DNA from: Bacteroidota bacterium
GTDB taxonomy: Bacteria > Bacteroidota > Bacteroidia > Chitinophagales > UBA10324
Direction of reading: 5' to 3'
Assembly (NCBI GenBank): GCA_003455275.1
Contig: DMRR01000014.1
Coordinates: forward strand, 1 to 7,154
Length of the DNA stretch: 7,154 nucleotides
The notes under the pieces are model-generated. The model worked only from the letters and a program-made list of their open reading frames with translations. It ran no database searches and had not been told where the DNA came from. This document shows, one piece after another, positions 1-6,289 of this stretch; position 1 is the stretch's first letter, and every line of letters begins with the position of its first letter. A program made the position numbers and the translations under genes.

Positions 1-1445
1 AAATAAATTAAAAGACCAATCAGAAGCCAGATACCGAGTCGCATCCAGTTTGGCCACCCCAATCCAAATATCATTGCACCACAAATAAGCATTCCGGCAA
101 TGGGAACAACAGGAACCCAAGGAGTCTTAAACTGTCTTGGTAAATCAGGATTCTTCACTCTGAGAATCCAAACACCAGCGCATACAAGAATGAATGCGAA
201 CAAAGTTCCAATACTGGTCATGTCACCAACAATATCTCCAGGAACAAAGGCTGCAAACAATCCTACGAATACAAAGAAGAGCCAGTTACTCTTATAAGGA
301 GTCCGGTAGCGTGGATGAACATCTGAGAATATTTTCGGAACCAATCCATCTCGACTCATGGAATAAAACACCCGGCTTTGTCCCATCAGCATCACAAGAA
401 TTACTGAAGAGAAACCGGCGAGAATAGCTACAGTCACAAACTTTGCGAGCCAACCATAACCGGACATATAGGTCGTGATGGCATAGGCGACAGATGCCTC
501 TTTTCCTGCAGTTCTGAAATCTTCAACCGAGGCAATTCCAGTGAGTACCCATGAAAACAGAACATATAAAACAGTGCATATAGCAAGCGAACCAAGAATT
601 CCAATCGGCATATCCTTCTTTGGATTTTTTGCTTCTTGACTAGCAGTACTCACAGCATCGAATCCAATAAAAGCAAAGAATACAACACCAGCTGCACCAA
701 GTATTCCCATTATTCCTCCGAAGTTGTGATCTACTCCCTGTGAGTCGGTATAAATACTTGGCTCAGGAATATAATTAGCATGATTGGCAGGATTCATATA
801 GCTCCATCCAAAGGCAATTACAAGAATTACAATCGTAACTTTTGTAATTACAATCAAACCATTTACAAAAGCACTTTCTCTCATTCCGCGAATGAGCAGA
901 AGTGTGAGAATTAACAGAATAAAAAGAGCAGGAATATTCATGATGCCATGAACTCCGGCATCATTATGTTCAAAAGGAGAATGATACCACTCGTAAGGAA
1001 TCTGAACATCAAAAAACTGTCCGAGAAATTTATTCAAATATTCACTCCAGGCAATGCCAACAGTTGCTGCACCTAAAGCATATTCAAGAACCAAATCCCA
1101 GCCAATAATCCATGCAATTAGTTCGCCCATTGTTGCATAAGAATAGGTATATGCACTACCTGCAATAGGAATCATGCTTGCAAATTCGGCATAACATAAT
1201 CCTGCAAATGCGCAACCGATTCCCGCTACAATAAAACCAAGTGTAACAGAGGGTCCGGCATTGTTAGCGGCTGCAGCGGCAGTACGAACAAATAATCCGG
1301 CGCCAATAATTGCTCCGATGCCGAGTGCAATGAGTGCCCATTTTCCAAGGGTGCGTTTTAGATGATTGCCCTCACCTCCTGTGTTTTCTGAAGATTCAGA
1401 AACTAATGCCTCAATTGATTTTTTCTTGAACAGATTACTTGCCAT
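1..1445 (-). CDS. APC-superfamily amino acid permease (cationic amino acid transporter type), C-terminus cut by window edge
   Basis: The reverse strand reads open from an ATG at 1445 to base 1, giving 481 residues with no stop. It is an inner-membrane secondary transporter, probably importing amino acids with protons or sodium. After a short cytoplasmic N-terminus (MASNLFKKKSIEAL) comes TM1 with the unwound glycine-rich substrate motif GIGAIIGAGLF at residues 42-52. Further family marks are a conserved AEFASMIPIAGSAYTY block (about 86-101), FIGFDAVSTASQEAKNP (259-275) in the TM6 to loop region, GQSRVFYSMSRDGL (355-368), and a late KNPDLPRQFKTPWVPVVP segment (431-448). About twelve hydrophobic segments are visible. 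The last residues (GIWLLIGLLIY) look like the final helix, so probably only some 10-30 residues are missing. The match is to the bacterial CAT/YfnA-like group. The substrate cannot be read from sequence; arginine, lysine or a broad range are all possible. It follows the LysM gene on the same strand after a 186-base gap, so it may have its own promoter. Confidence 0.93.
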   Translation of the reverse strand, partial: MASNLFKKKSIEALVSESSENTGGEGNHLKRTLGKWALIALGIGAIIGAGLFVRTAAAAANNAGPSVTLGFIVAGIGCAFAGLCYAEFASMIPIAGSAYTYSYATMGELIAWIIGWDLVLEYALGAATVGIAWSEYLNKFLGQFFDVQIPYEWYHSPFEHNDAGVHGIMNIPALFILLILTLLLIRGMRESAFVNGLIVITKVTIVILVIAFGWSYMNPANHANYIPEPSIYTDSQGVDHNFGGIMGILGAAGVVFFAFIGFDAVSTASQEAKNPKKDMPIGILGSLAICTVLYVLFSWVLTGIASVEDFRTAGKEASVAYAITTYMSGYGWLAKFVTVAILAGFSSVILVMLMGQSRVFYSMSRDGLVPKIFSDVHPRYRTPYKSNWLFFVFVGLFAAFVPGDIVGDMTSIGTLFAFILVCAGVWILRVKNPDLPRQFKTPWVPVVPIAGMLICGAMIFGLGWPNWMRLGIWLLIGLLIY

Positions 1446-1534
1446 TCAGTTTTTGTTTTATTTGATTTGAAATTTTCTTATCAGGTGTGAAAGATATATT
1501 AATAAATGAATTCACTCCTTTTTATTTTGAACAA

Positions 1535-1567
1535 GAAAAATAAATCACATTTGACTAAGAGGCTAAA
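1535..1567 (-). promoter_or_regulatory. weak candidate promoter for the permease
   Basis: In the 186-base gap 1446-1631, the minus strand carries TATTTTTC (1535-1542), one base off the Bacteroidota -7 motif TAnnTTTG. TTTA (1564-1567, one base off TTTG) lies 21 bases upstream. This would give a leader of roughly 80-90 bases. A second -7-like TATCTTTC lies nearer the gene but has no -33 partner. The rest of the gap holds no ORF or convincing terminator. In DNA this AT-rich, such matches are expected by chance. Confidence 0.22.
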
Positions 1568-1631
1568 GTCCGAAATTTCTTTTCGAATGATTTTGTTCTA
1601 ACGGATTCACTAAATACTTAATAAGGAGATA

Positions 1632-2816
1632 TCACTCAGTTTTATAACCCATAAAATTTGCTGTAGCAAGAAATTTATCGTCGAGCACATTCAGATTTTT
1701 AGCAGCGGAATTTGAAATTTTCATTATAACATTTTGATTCTCGGCTGTAGCCGGAAGCTTGCCAATAACCTTCACCTGCACACTACGGTTGTTCATCATA
1801 TTTTTCAGAGTAATTACAGTTCCAACCGGTGCAGTTGGGTGAAGACAATAAAACTGTCCATCATCATTATTCGTCTTAGTCCAGGTCACAACTCCCTTCT
1901 CTGTCAAATAAACTAATTTCTCATTACTAGGTGTTGATTTATTGGATGAGGATGTTGCATTTGTTTTTGATGAGCTGTCTTCCGATGATTTATTCTGATT
2001 ACCTGAAACAGTATTGCTCACAACAGTTGTTGTAGAGGTGGAAGAATTTTTTGATGTTGAATTGGTAACAGGTACTTTGTTTTCTGATGTGTTTGAAGTT
2101 TCATTTGTTGGCGATGTAGAAACAGGGTTTTTGTTTTCGTTTTTCGAATCAACCGAAGTGGAATTATTCGTTGTCACCTGACTTACAACCGTATTGTTTG
2201 CAGTTTGACCAGTTGTTGATGATGTTCCGTTCTCTTTCTTAACAGATGAATCAGATGTCGATGAATTGCTTTTCTTTTTCTTTCCATCTTTATCTCCATC
2301 ATTGACCACTACATCCTTTTTGGTTTCAGATATTTTATTTTCAACCGAGTTTGATTCGTTCTTCTTAAGTGTTGAGTTTTGATCTGAACCAGTATTCGGT
2401 CCAGAATCTGATCCGGTATATCCTACAATTAATTTTTGACCAGCTTTGATATCATCATTTTTTAATTCATTATACATTCGGAGAGTTTCAACATTAGTAT
2501 TCATCTTCTTCGAAATAGAATATAAAGTTTCTCCTTTTGATACGCTATATGTAACCGGAGCAAGAAATTGCGGCGGGCCAATTTTTACTTTATTGTAGTT
2601 AACTTCTTCCTTCATCATAGGAACTTTTATGAGCGCACCTTCTTTCAACTTATTATCTACAATTGATGGATTAATGTCAAGCAGTTTTGAAACAGTTGTA
2701 TTATATCGCTGCGACAATCCATAAAGCGTCTCTCCTTTCTTGACTTTGTAATCCTGTGTTTGTCCCCAAACAGCAATAGGCAACATGAAGATCATCATCA
2801 TCAGAACTCTTTTCAT
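1632..2816 (-). CDS. secreted protein with two LysM domains and a degenerate RlpA-like (double-psi beta-barrel) C-terminus
   Basis: The product is 394 residues from the ATG at 2816. A GTG at 2843 is in frame, but starting there adds nine residues before a clean signal peptide (MKRVLMMMIFMLPIAVWGQ), so 2816 is preferred. After signal cleavage come LysM1 (about 22-66, DYKVKKGETLYGLSQRY...LIKVP) and LysM2 (about 89-132, TYSVSKGETLYSISKKM...KLIVG). These modules bind peptidoglycan GlcNAc chains, which suggests a periplasmic, wall-bound protein. A linker rich in Ser, Thr and Asn, with clusters of Lys, fills about 134-299. The last 95 residues resemble the RlpA fold: GVVTW, then LHPTAPVGTVITLKN, then VQVKVIGKLP, then ISNSAAKNL. 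The His of the RlpA AHptLPxGT motif is kept (His326), but the usual nDRGP with its catalytic Asp reads IGKLP. Lytic transglycosylase activity is therefore doubtful and a binding or structural role more likely. The first start codon lies only 19 bases from that of divergent nfeD. Confidence 0.88.
   Translation of the reverse strand: MKRVLMMMIFMLPIAVWGQTQDYKVKKGETLYGLSQRYNTTVSKLLDINPSIVDNKLKEGALIKVPMMKEEVNYNKVKIGPPQFLAPVTYSVSKGETLYSISKKMNTNVETLRMYNELKNDDIKAGQKLIVGYTGSDSGPNTGSDQNSTLKKNESNSVENKISETKKDVVVNDGDKDGKKKKSNSSTSDSSVKKENGTSSTTGQTANNTVVSQVTTNNSTSVDSKNENKNPVSTSPTNETSNTSENKVPVTNSTSKNSSTSTTTVVSNTVSGNQNKSSEDSSSKTNATSSSNKSTPSNEKLVYLTEKGVVTWTKTNNDDGQFYCLHPTAPVGTVITLKNMMNNRSVQVKVIGKLPATAENQNVIMKISNSAAKNLNVLDDKFLATANFMGYKTE
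1920..2417 (-). other. low-complexity Ser/Thr/Asn-rich linker coding segment
   Basis: This stretch encodes about 166 residues between LysM2 and the C-terminal domain. It consists mainly of Ser, Thr, Asn, Lys, Val and Glu in irregular short runs (for example SSTSTTTVV, NATSSSNKSTPSNE) with a lysine cluster KKKK near its start. I see no exact tandem repeat unit. It is presumably disordered and spans the distance between wall-binding and C-terminal modules. None of the Asp-Ser/Thr sites that I can find in it is followed by a small aliphatic residue, Met or Thr, so the Bacteroides-type O-glycosylation motif D-(S/T)-(A/I/L/V/M/T) is not apparent here. Confidence 0.75.
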
Positions 2817-2823
2817 ACTTTTG
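2816..2823 (+). promoter_or_regulatory. candidate -7 promoter element of the nfeD-kdsB-kdsC operon
   Basis: TACTTTTG at 2816-2823 matches the Bacteroidota -7 consensus TAnnTTTG exactly. It sits 12 bases before the nfeD ATG at 2836, so the mRNA would begin almost at the start codon. No TTG or TTTG is found at the expected -33 distance (about 2791-2797), which weakens the call. The element touches the start codon of the LysM gene on the other strand. Confidence 0.35.
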
Positions 2824-2835
2824 ATTTCAATTTTT

Positions 2836-4230
2836 ATGCGCACGAAACTATTTTCTCTTCAAAACTCCAGGCAAAAATTACTTCTGTTCTTATTCACGAT
2901 TGCTTCCTTTCTGTGCTACTTAACTGTACACCATTTTGCATTTGCACAACAGGCATATCAGAAAAAAATTGTATACACTTTCGAATTAAAACAAGAGATC
3001 GCTCCTGCTGCTGCTCGCTTAGTGCATATTGCTTTAAATGAAGCTGAAGAGCAACACGCAGATGTGATCATTATGCAACTCAATACTTTCGGTGGTGCGC
3101 TTGATGCGGCTGATGAAATCCGAAACATTATTCTGAAAAGCAAAATACCGGTTTATGTTTTGATTGATGGCAATGCAGCTTCTGCCGGAGCGCTTATCTC
3201 GATTGCATGCAATAAGATTTATATGAAAAAGGGAAGTACACTTGGCGCTGCATCGGTGGTCAATCAAAATGGAGAGATAATGCCCGACAAGTATCAATCT
3301 TATATGCGTGGTATGATGCGCGCCACTGCCGAACAGCGTGGCCGTGATCCAAAGATTGCAGAAGGAATGGTTACACCAAATGCTTACCTTAAAGATATTG
3401 CTGACTCCGGAAAAATAATTACACTCACTTCAGATGAAGCAATACGATATCACTATTGCGATGGAGTTGCTGAGGATATTGTTTCGGTTTGTTCCATAGA
3501 TGGAATTACGAATTATGAGCAAAAAAATCATGAACCATCCTTACTCGATTTAATTATCAGTTTCCTTCTTAATCCTATAGTGAATTCAATTTTGTTAATG
3601 ATCATTATTGGCGGAATTTATTTTGAGTTTCAGCATCCTGGAATTGGGTTTCCTTTATTTGCCGGCCTAGGCGCTGCAATTCTTTATTTCGCTCCGCTTT
3701 ATCTCGATGGTTTGGCTGCCAACTGGGAGATTCTTGTTTTTGTAATTGGGATAATCCTATTGATCACTGAAATATTTTTCATTCCCGGATTCGGTATCAC
3801 GGGTGTTCTGGGAGTAATTTTTATTGTAACATCATTAGCACTTGCACTGATTGGAAATAATTTTTTTGATTTTTCCTATACTGGAGTTGATGCACTTTTA
3901 CTCGCAGTATTAAGAGTCGGATTGATTTTGTTCTTCACCATTATATCAGCATTTTATTTCGGACCGAAAATATTTTCTACTTCATTAGGTAGAAAAGTTG
4001 TACTGACTTCAACTCTTGAAGATGCTAAAAGTTTTAGCACACCAATGCATGAGTTGCTTTCTCTTATTGGGAGAAAAGGAATTGCAAGAACTGATTTGCG
4101 CCCATCTGGAAATGTTGAAATTGATGGCAGGCGTTATGACTGCATAAGCGAAAATTCCTTTGTACACATTGGTGAAGAAGTAAGTGTCATTGAAGTGCGC
4201 GGAAATTATTTAGTCGTGAGAAAAAATTAA
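2836..4230 (+). CDS. nfeD: NfeD-family membrane-bound serine protease (ClpP class, long form)
   Basis: The product is 464 residues from the ATG at 2836. The frame is open back to an ATG at 2785, but that start would overlap the LysM gene and put extra sequence ahead of a good signal peptide (Lys-rich start, hydrophobic core about 14-33, likely cut at AFA-QQ near residue 37). A ClpP-like domain follows, with NTFGGALDAADEI (about 83-95) and NAASAGALI (113-121). Ser116 is the likely nucleophile, and Lys152 in MPDKYQSYM the likely second member of the Ser-Lys dyad known from archaeal PH1510. About five membrane segments span roughly 235-376. The C-terminal NfeD OB-fold domain covers about 410-464 (LIGRKGIARTDLRPSGNVEIDGRRYD). 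Relatives cleave stomatin or membrane proteins, with the protease domain outside the cytoplasm and the OB domain inside. No stomatin/flotillin gene is seen next to it here. kdsB follows after 15 bases, so the two are probably co-transcribed. Confidence 0.92.
   Translation: MRTKLFSLQNSRQKLLLFLFTIASFLCYLTVHHFAFAQQAYQKKIVYTFELKQEIAPAAARLVHIALNEAEEQHADVIIMQLNTFGGALDAADEIRNIILKSKIPVYVLIDGNAASAGALISIACNKIYMKKGSTLGAASVVNQNGEIMPDKYQSYMRGMMRATAEQRGRDPKIAEGMVTPNAYLKDIADSGKIITLTSDEAIRYHYCDGVAEDIVSVCSIDGITNYEQKNHEPSLLDLIISFLLNPIVNSILLMIIIGGIYFEFQHPGIGFPLFAGLGAAILYFAPLYLDGLAANWEILVFVIGIILLITEIFFIPGFGITGVLGVIFIVTSLALALIGNNFFDFSYTGVDALLLAVLRVGLILFFTIISAFYFGPKIFSTSLGRKVVLTSTLEDAKSFSTPMHELLSLIGRKGIARTDLRPSGNVEIDGRRYDCISENSFVHIGEEVSVIEVRGNYLVVRKN
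2843..2875 (-). promoter_or_regulatory. candidate promoter of the LysM gene, inside the 5' end of nfeD
   Basis: On the minus strand, TTTG (2872-2875) is followed after 21 bases by TAGTTTCG (2843-2850), one base away from the Bacteroidota -7 consensus TAnnTTTG. Transcription would start near 2836, leaving a leader of about 20 bases before the ATG at 2816. The whole element lies within the signal-peptide codons of the opposite gene. Spacing and motif fit, but the call rests on sequence resemblance only. Confidence 0.4.
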
Positions 4231-4245
4231 TTTGAACAAATCACA

Positions 4246-4989
4246 ATGAAATTTCTCGCCATCATTCCTGCCCGATTTGCATCAACCCGGTTACCTGGAA
4301 AGCCTCTTTCATTCATTCATGGCAAACCAATGATTCAACATGTTTATGAACGGGTGATTGAAAGCAACACAGTTGATAAAGTTATAGTTGCTACAGATGA
4401 TGATCAGATTGTTGATGTGGTTTCAAAATTTGGCGGAGAATGTACTTTAACCTCTCCCCTTCACAATTCCGGAACAGAGCGCTGCGCTGAGGTCGCTTCG
4501 TTATTTATTAAAGAATATGATGTTGTAATTAATGTGCAGGGAGATGAACCATTTATTTCATTTGAACATTTTTCAATTCTAAAAAAAATATTTCTTACAG
4601 AAAATGATGTTCAGATTGCCTCACTGATCAAACGGATTACTACCAATGAAGAATTGAATAACCCGAATGTGGTGAAGGCATTAAAATCCGAAAAAGGGAA
4701 TGCACTTTACTTCAGCCGAAGCGCAATTCCTTTTATTAGAAATACAGAAAAGCAGGATTGGCTTCATGGAAATACTTTTTACAAACACATTGGACTATAC
4801 GGATACAGGATTGAAACTCTTTTGGATCTGATAAAACTTAATCCGACACCGCTCGAGCAGGCAGAATCTCTTGAACAATTGCGTTGGTTGGAGAATGGAT
4901 ATACAATCAAACTTGCTGAAACATCTTCTGAATCACTAAGCGTTGACACACCTGAAGATTTAGAGCGGGCAAATAAATTTTCAATTTAA
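4246..4989 (+). CDS. kdsB: 3-deoxy-manno-octulosonate cytidylyltransferase (CMP-Kdo synthetase)
   Basis: This cytoplasmic enzyme activates Kdo with CTP to CMP-Kdo, the donor for the inner core of lipopolysaccharide. The 247-residue length matches the family (E. coli KdsB has 248). Visible signatures, in order, are the nucleotide-binding start IIPARFASTRLPGKPL (6-21), VATDDDQIV (48-56), HNSGTERCAEV (73-83), NVQGDEPFI (96-104) with Asp100 as a metal ligand, YFSRSAIPF (155-163), HIGLYGYR (181-188), LEQAESLEQLRWLENG (203-218) and VDTPEDL (233-239) with the second metal Asp at 234. The ATG at 4246 is the only sensible start, because the conserved IIPAR motif begins five residues later. It lies 15 bases after nfeD and 11 bases before kdsC, so all three probably share a transcript. 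Presence of the gene implies that the organism makes Kdo-containing LPS. No residue important to the family appears to be missing. Confidence 0.97.
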   Translation: MKFLAIIPARFASTRLPGKPLSFIHGKPMIQHVYERVIESNTVDKVIVATDDDQIVDVVSKFGGECTLTSPLHNSGTERCAEVASLFIKEYDVVINVQGDEPFISFEHFSILKKIFLTENDVQIASLIKRITTNEELNNPNVVKALKSEKGNALYFSRSAIPFIRNTEKQDWLHGNTFYKHIGLYGYRIETLLDLIKLNPTPLEQAESLEQLRWLENGYTIKLAETSSESLSVDTPEDLERANKFSI

Positions 4990-5000
4990 TTTTTTGTTTA

Positions 5001-5501
5001 ATGAAAAATGTGCTTGAACTTTTTGCAAAATGCAAAGCAGTAATAATGGATGTTGACGGTGTATTGACTGATGGTTCTTTGCTGGTAAATGAAGATGGGA
5101 AGGAATTACGAGTCATGAATATTCGTGATGGATATGCCATTCAACTCGCGGCAAAAAGCGGAATTGAATTGTGCGTAATCAGCGGCGGAAATTCTGAAGG
5201 AGTTGAAACCCGGTTGAAGCGACTTGGGGTCCAGAGTATTTTTATGAAGGCTGTTAACAAAAAGGATATATATGAAAAGTGGATGAAAGAAAAAAAATTT
5301 CAATCATCAGAAATTCTTTTCATAGGCGACGACATGCCGGATTTAGAATTAATGCAACATGCCGGAATAAAATGTTGTCCGGCTGATGCAATTCATGAGT
5401 TGAAGGAAATTTGTAATTACATCTCTCCATTCGCCGGAGGAAGAGGTTGTGTTCGCGATATACTTGAAAAGATTTTGAAGCTAAATGGAAAGTGGATTTA
5501 G
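5001..5501 (+). CDS. kdsC: 3-deoxy-manno-octulosonate 8-phosphate phosphatase (HAD family)
   Basis: KdsC removes the phosphate from Kdo-8-phosphate, the step just before KdsB, so this gene and kdsB encode consecutive reactions in reverse order. The 166-residue protein is a minimal, capless HAD phosphatase, which in the family works as a tetramer. Motif I is VIMDVDGVLTDG (14-25) with nucleophile Asp17 and acid/base Asp19. The substrate-side NIRDGYAIQLA follows at 40-50. Motif II is VISGGNS with Ser61. A lysine of KAVNKKDIYEKW (83-94), probably Lys87 or Lys88, serves as motif III, and FIGDDMPDLELM (107-118) with Asp110/Asp111 is motif IV. The tail GGRGCVRDILEKILKLNGKW is typical. It is shorter than E. 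coli KdsC (188), mainly at the N-terminus, as is usual for this type. The start is 11 bases after kdsB. Its TAG stop overlaps the suhB stop on the opposite strand by four bases. Confidence 0.95.
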   Translation: MKNVLELFAKCKAVIMDVDGVLTDGSLLVNEDGKELRVMNIRDGYAIQLAAKSGIELCVISGGNSEGVETRLKRLGVQSIFMKAVNKKDIYEKWMKEKKFQSSEILFIGDDMPDLELMQHAGIKCCPADAIHELKEICNYISPFAGGRGCVRDILEKILKLNGKWI

Positions 5502-6289
5502 CTATTTTGGTTTTGAATTACTTTTTGCATTTCTTGATGAATCAAATCATTTGTAGCAATGATTTCTCTTACGAAAATATAATTTTCTTTTCCTGAAAAA
5601 TCTGTCACCCTACCGCCTGCCTGCTGCACAATAAATGCTCCGGCAGCAACATCCCAAGCATTGAGATTGTACTCAAAAAATCCATCGAAGCGGCCACAGG
5701 CTGTGTATGCAAGATCTACAGCGGCGCTTCCGATTCTTCGAATGCCGCGCGTATTCTGCATAAAGTTTTCGAGAGCCTTCAAATATTTTGGAAGGTAATC
5801 ATATTTTTCGTATGGAAAACCTGTAGCTACTAATGAATCTGCTAAAGTTTTTCTTTCAGAAACATAAATTGTTTTTCCATTCAATTGAGACTTGCTGCCA
5901 TCAAAAGCAGAAAAACATTCATCCCTCATGATTTCATACACCACCCCTGCTTTCATTTTTCTATCCTGCATTAATCCAATACTTACAGCAAATGCCGGAA
6001 TGCCATGAATGAAATTTGTAGTTCCGTCAAGCGGATCTATAATCCATTGCCATTCTGAATTTGTTTGGCTGATTGTTTTTTCTTCAGTAATAAATCCTGA
6101 CTCGGGCAATACTTGCTTTAATCTTTCAACCAAAATTTTTTCTGCATTCAAATCAACATATGAAACCAGGTTGTTCCTGCTTTTGGTTTGAACATCTTTT
6201 TCATTGAACAAAAAATATTGTTCGCGAATAAAGGCGCCCGCCTCTTTCGCAATGCTAATTACGCTCTGAGTTAAGTTCTGTAACTCCAT
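5498..6289 (-). CDS. suhB: inositol monophosphatase family protein (SuhB-like)
   Basis: This is a 263-residue, cytoplasmic, Mg-dependent, lithium-sensitive-type phosphatase of the IMPase fold (E. coli SuhB has 267). Expected metal ligands are present: Glu69 or Glu70 in GFITEEKT, Asp85 and Asp88 in motif A (WIIDPLDGTTNFIHG, 82-96), and Asp213 in motif B (WDVAAGAFIVQQAGG, 212-226). The GTTNF form of motif A points to the inositol monophosphatase group and away from CysQ-type PAP phosphatases (usually GTKEF). The true substrate may be inositol-1-phosphate or another sugar or polyol phosphate. The symbol follows similarity and does not claim the E. coli rRNA-processing role. The ATG at 6289 lies inside the last codons of lnt (35-base overlap). 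No other Met occurs before residue 107, and the conserved N-terminal helix (EAGAFIREQY) needs this start. Expression is probably coupled to lnt. The end overlaps kdsC tail to tail. Confidence 0.92.
   Translation of the reverse strand: MELQNLTQSVISIAKEAGAFIREQYFLFNEKDVQTKSRNNLVSYVDLNAEKILVERLKQVLPESGFITEEKTISQTNSEWQWIIDPLDGTTNFIHGIPAFAVSIGLMQDRKMKAGVVYEIMRDECFSAFDGSKSQLNGKTIYVSERKTLADSLVATGFPYEKYDYLPKYLKALENFMQNTRGIRRIGSAAVDLAYTACGRFDGFFEYNLNAWDVAAGAFIVQQAGGRVTDFSGKENYIFVREIIATNDLIHQEMQKVIQNQNS

Noticed and set aside
100..427. Two overlapping plus-strand ORFs (65 and 77 codons) near the left edge
   Set aside because: They lie antisense to the clearly coding permease, their translations resemble no family and have no domain-like pattern, and the permease frame is intact throughout.
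1569..1587. Possible stem-loop after the LysM gene (TTCGAAA / TTTCGGA on the minus strand)
   Set aside because: The stem is only about seven pairs with one G-U, is AT-rich, and is not followed by a T run, so it does not qualify as an intrinsic terminator.
2785..2835. Upstream ATG extending nfeD by 17 codons
   Set aside because: It would overlap the LysM signal-peptide codons by 32 bases and place a second hydrophobic stretch before a good signal peptide. The ATG at 2836 is better placed.
2817..2843. GTG start extending the LysM gene by nine codons
   Set aside because: The added residues (MRIKIEIKS) precede a standard signal peptide that begins at its own ATG. The GTG is also inside the proposed promoter of this gene.
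2958..3297. Minus-strand ORFs of 61 and 87 codons within nfeD
   Set aside because: They are antisense shadows of the conserved ClpP-like domain and have no recognisable features.
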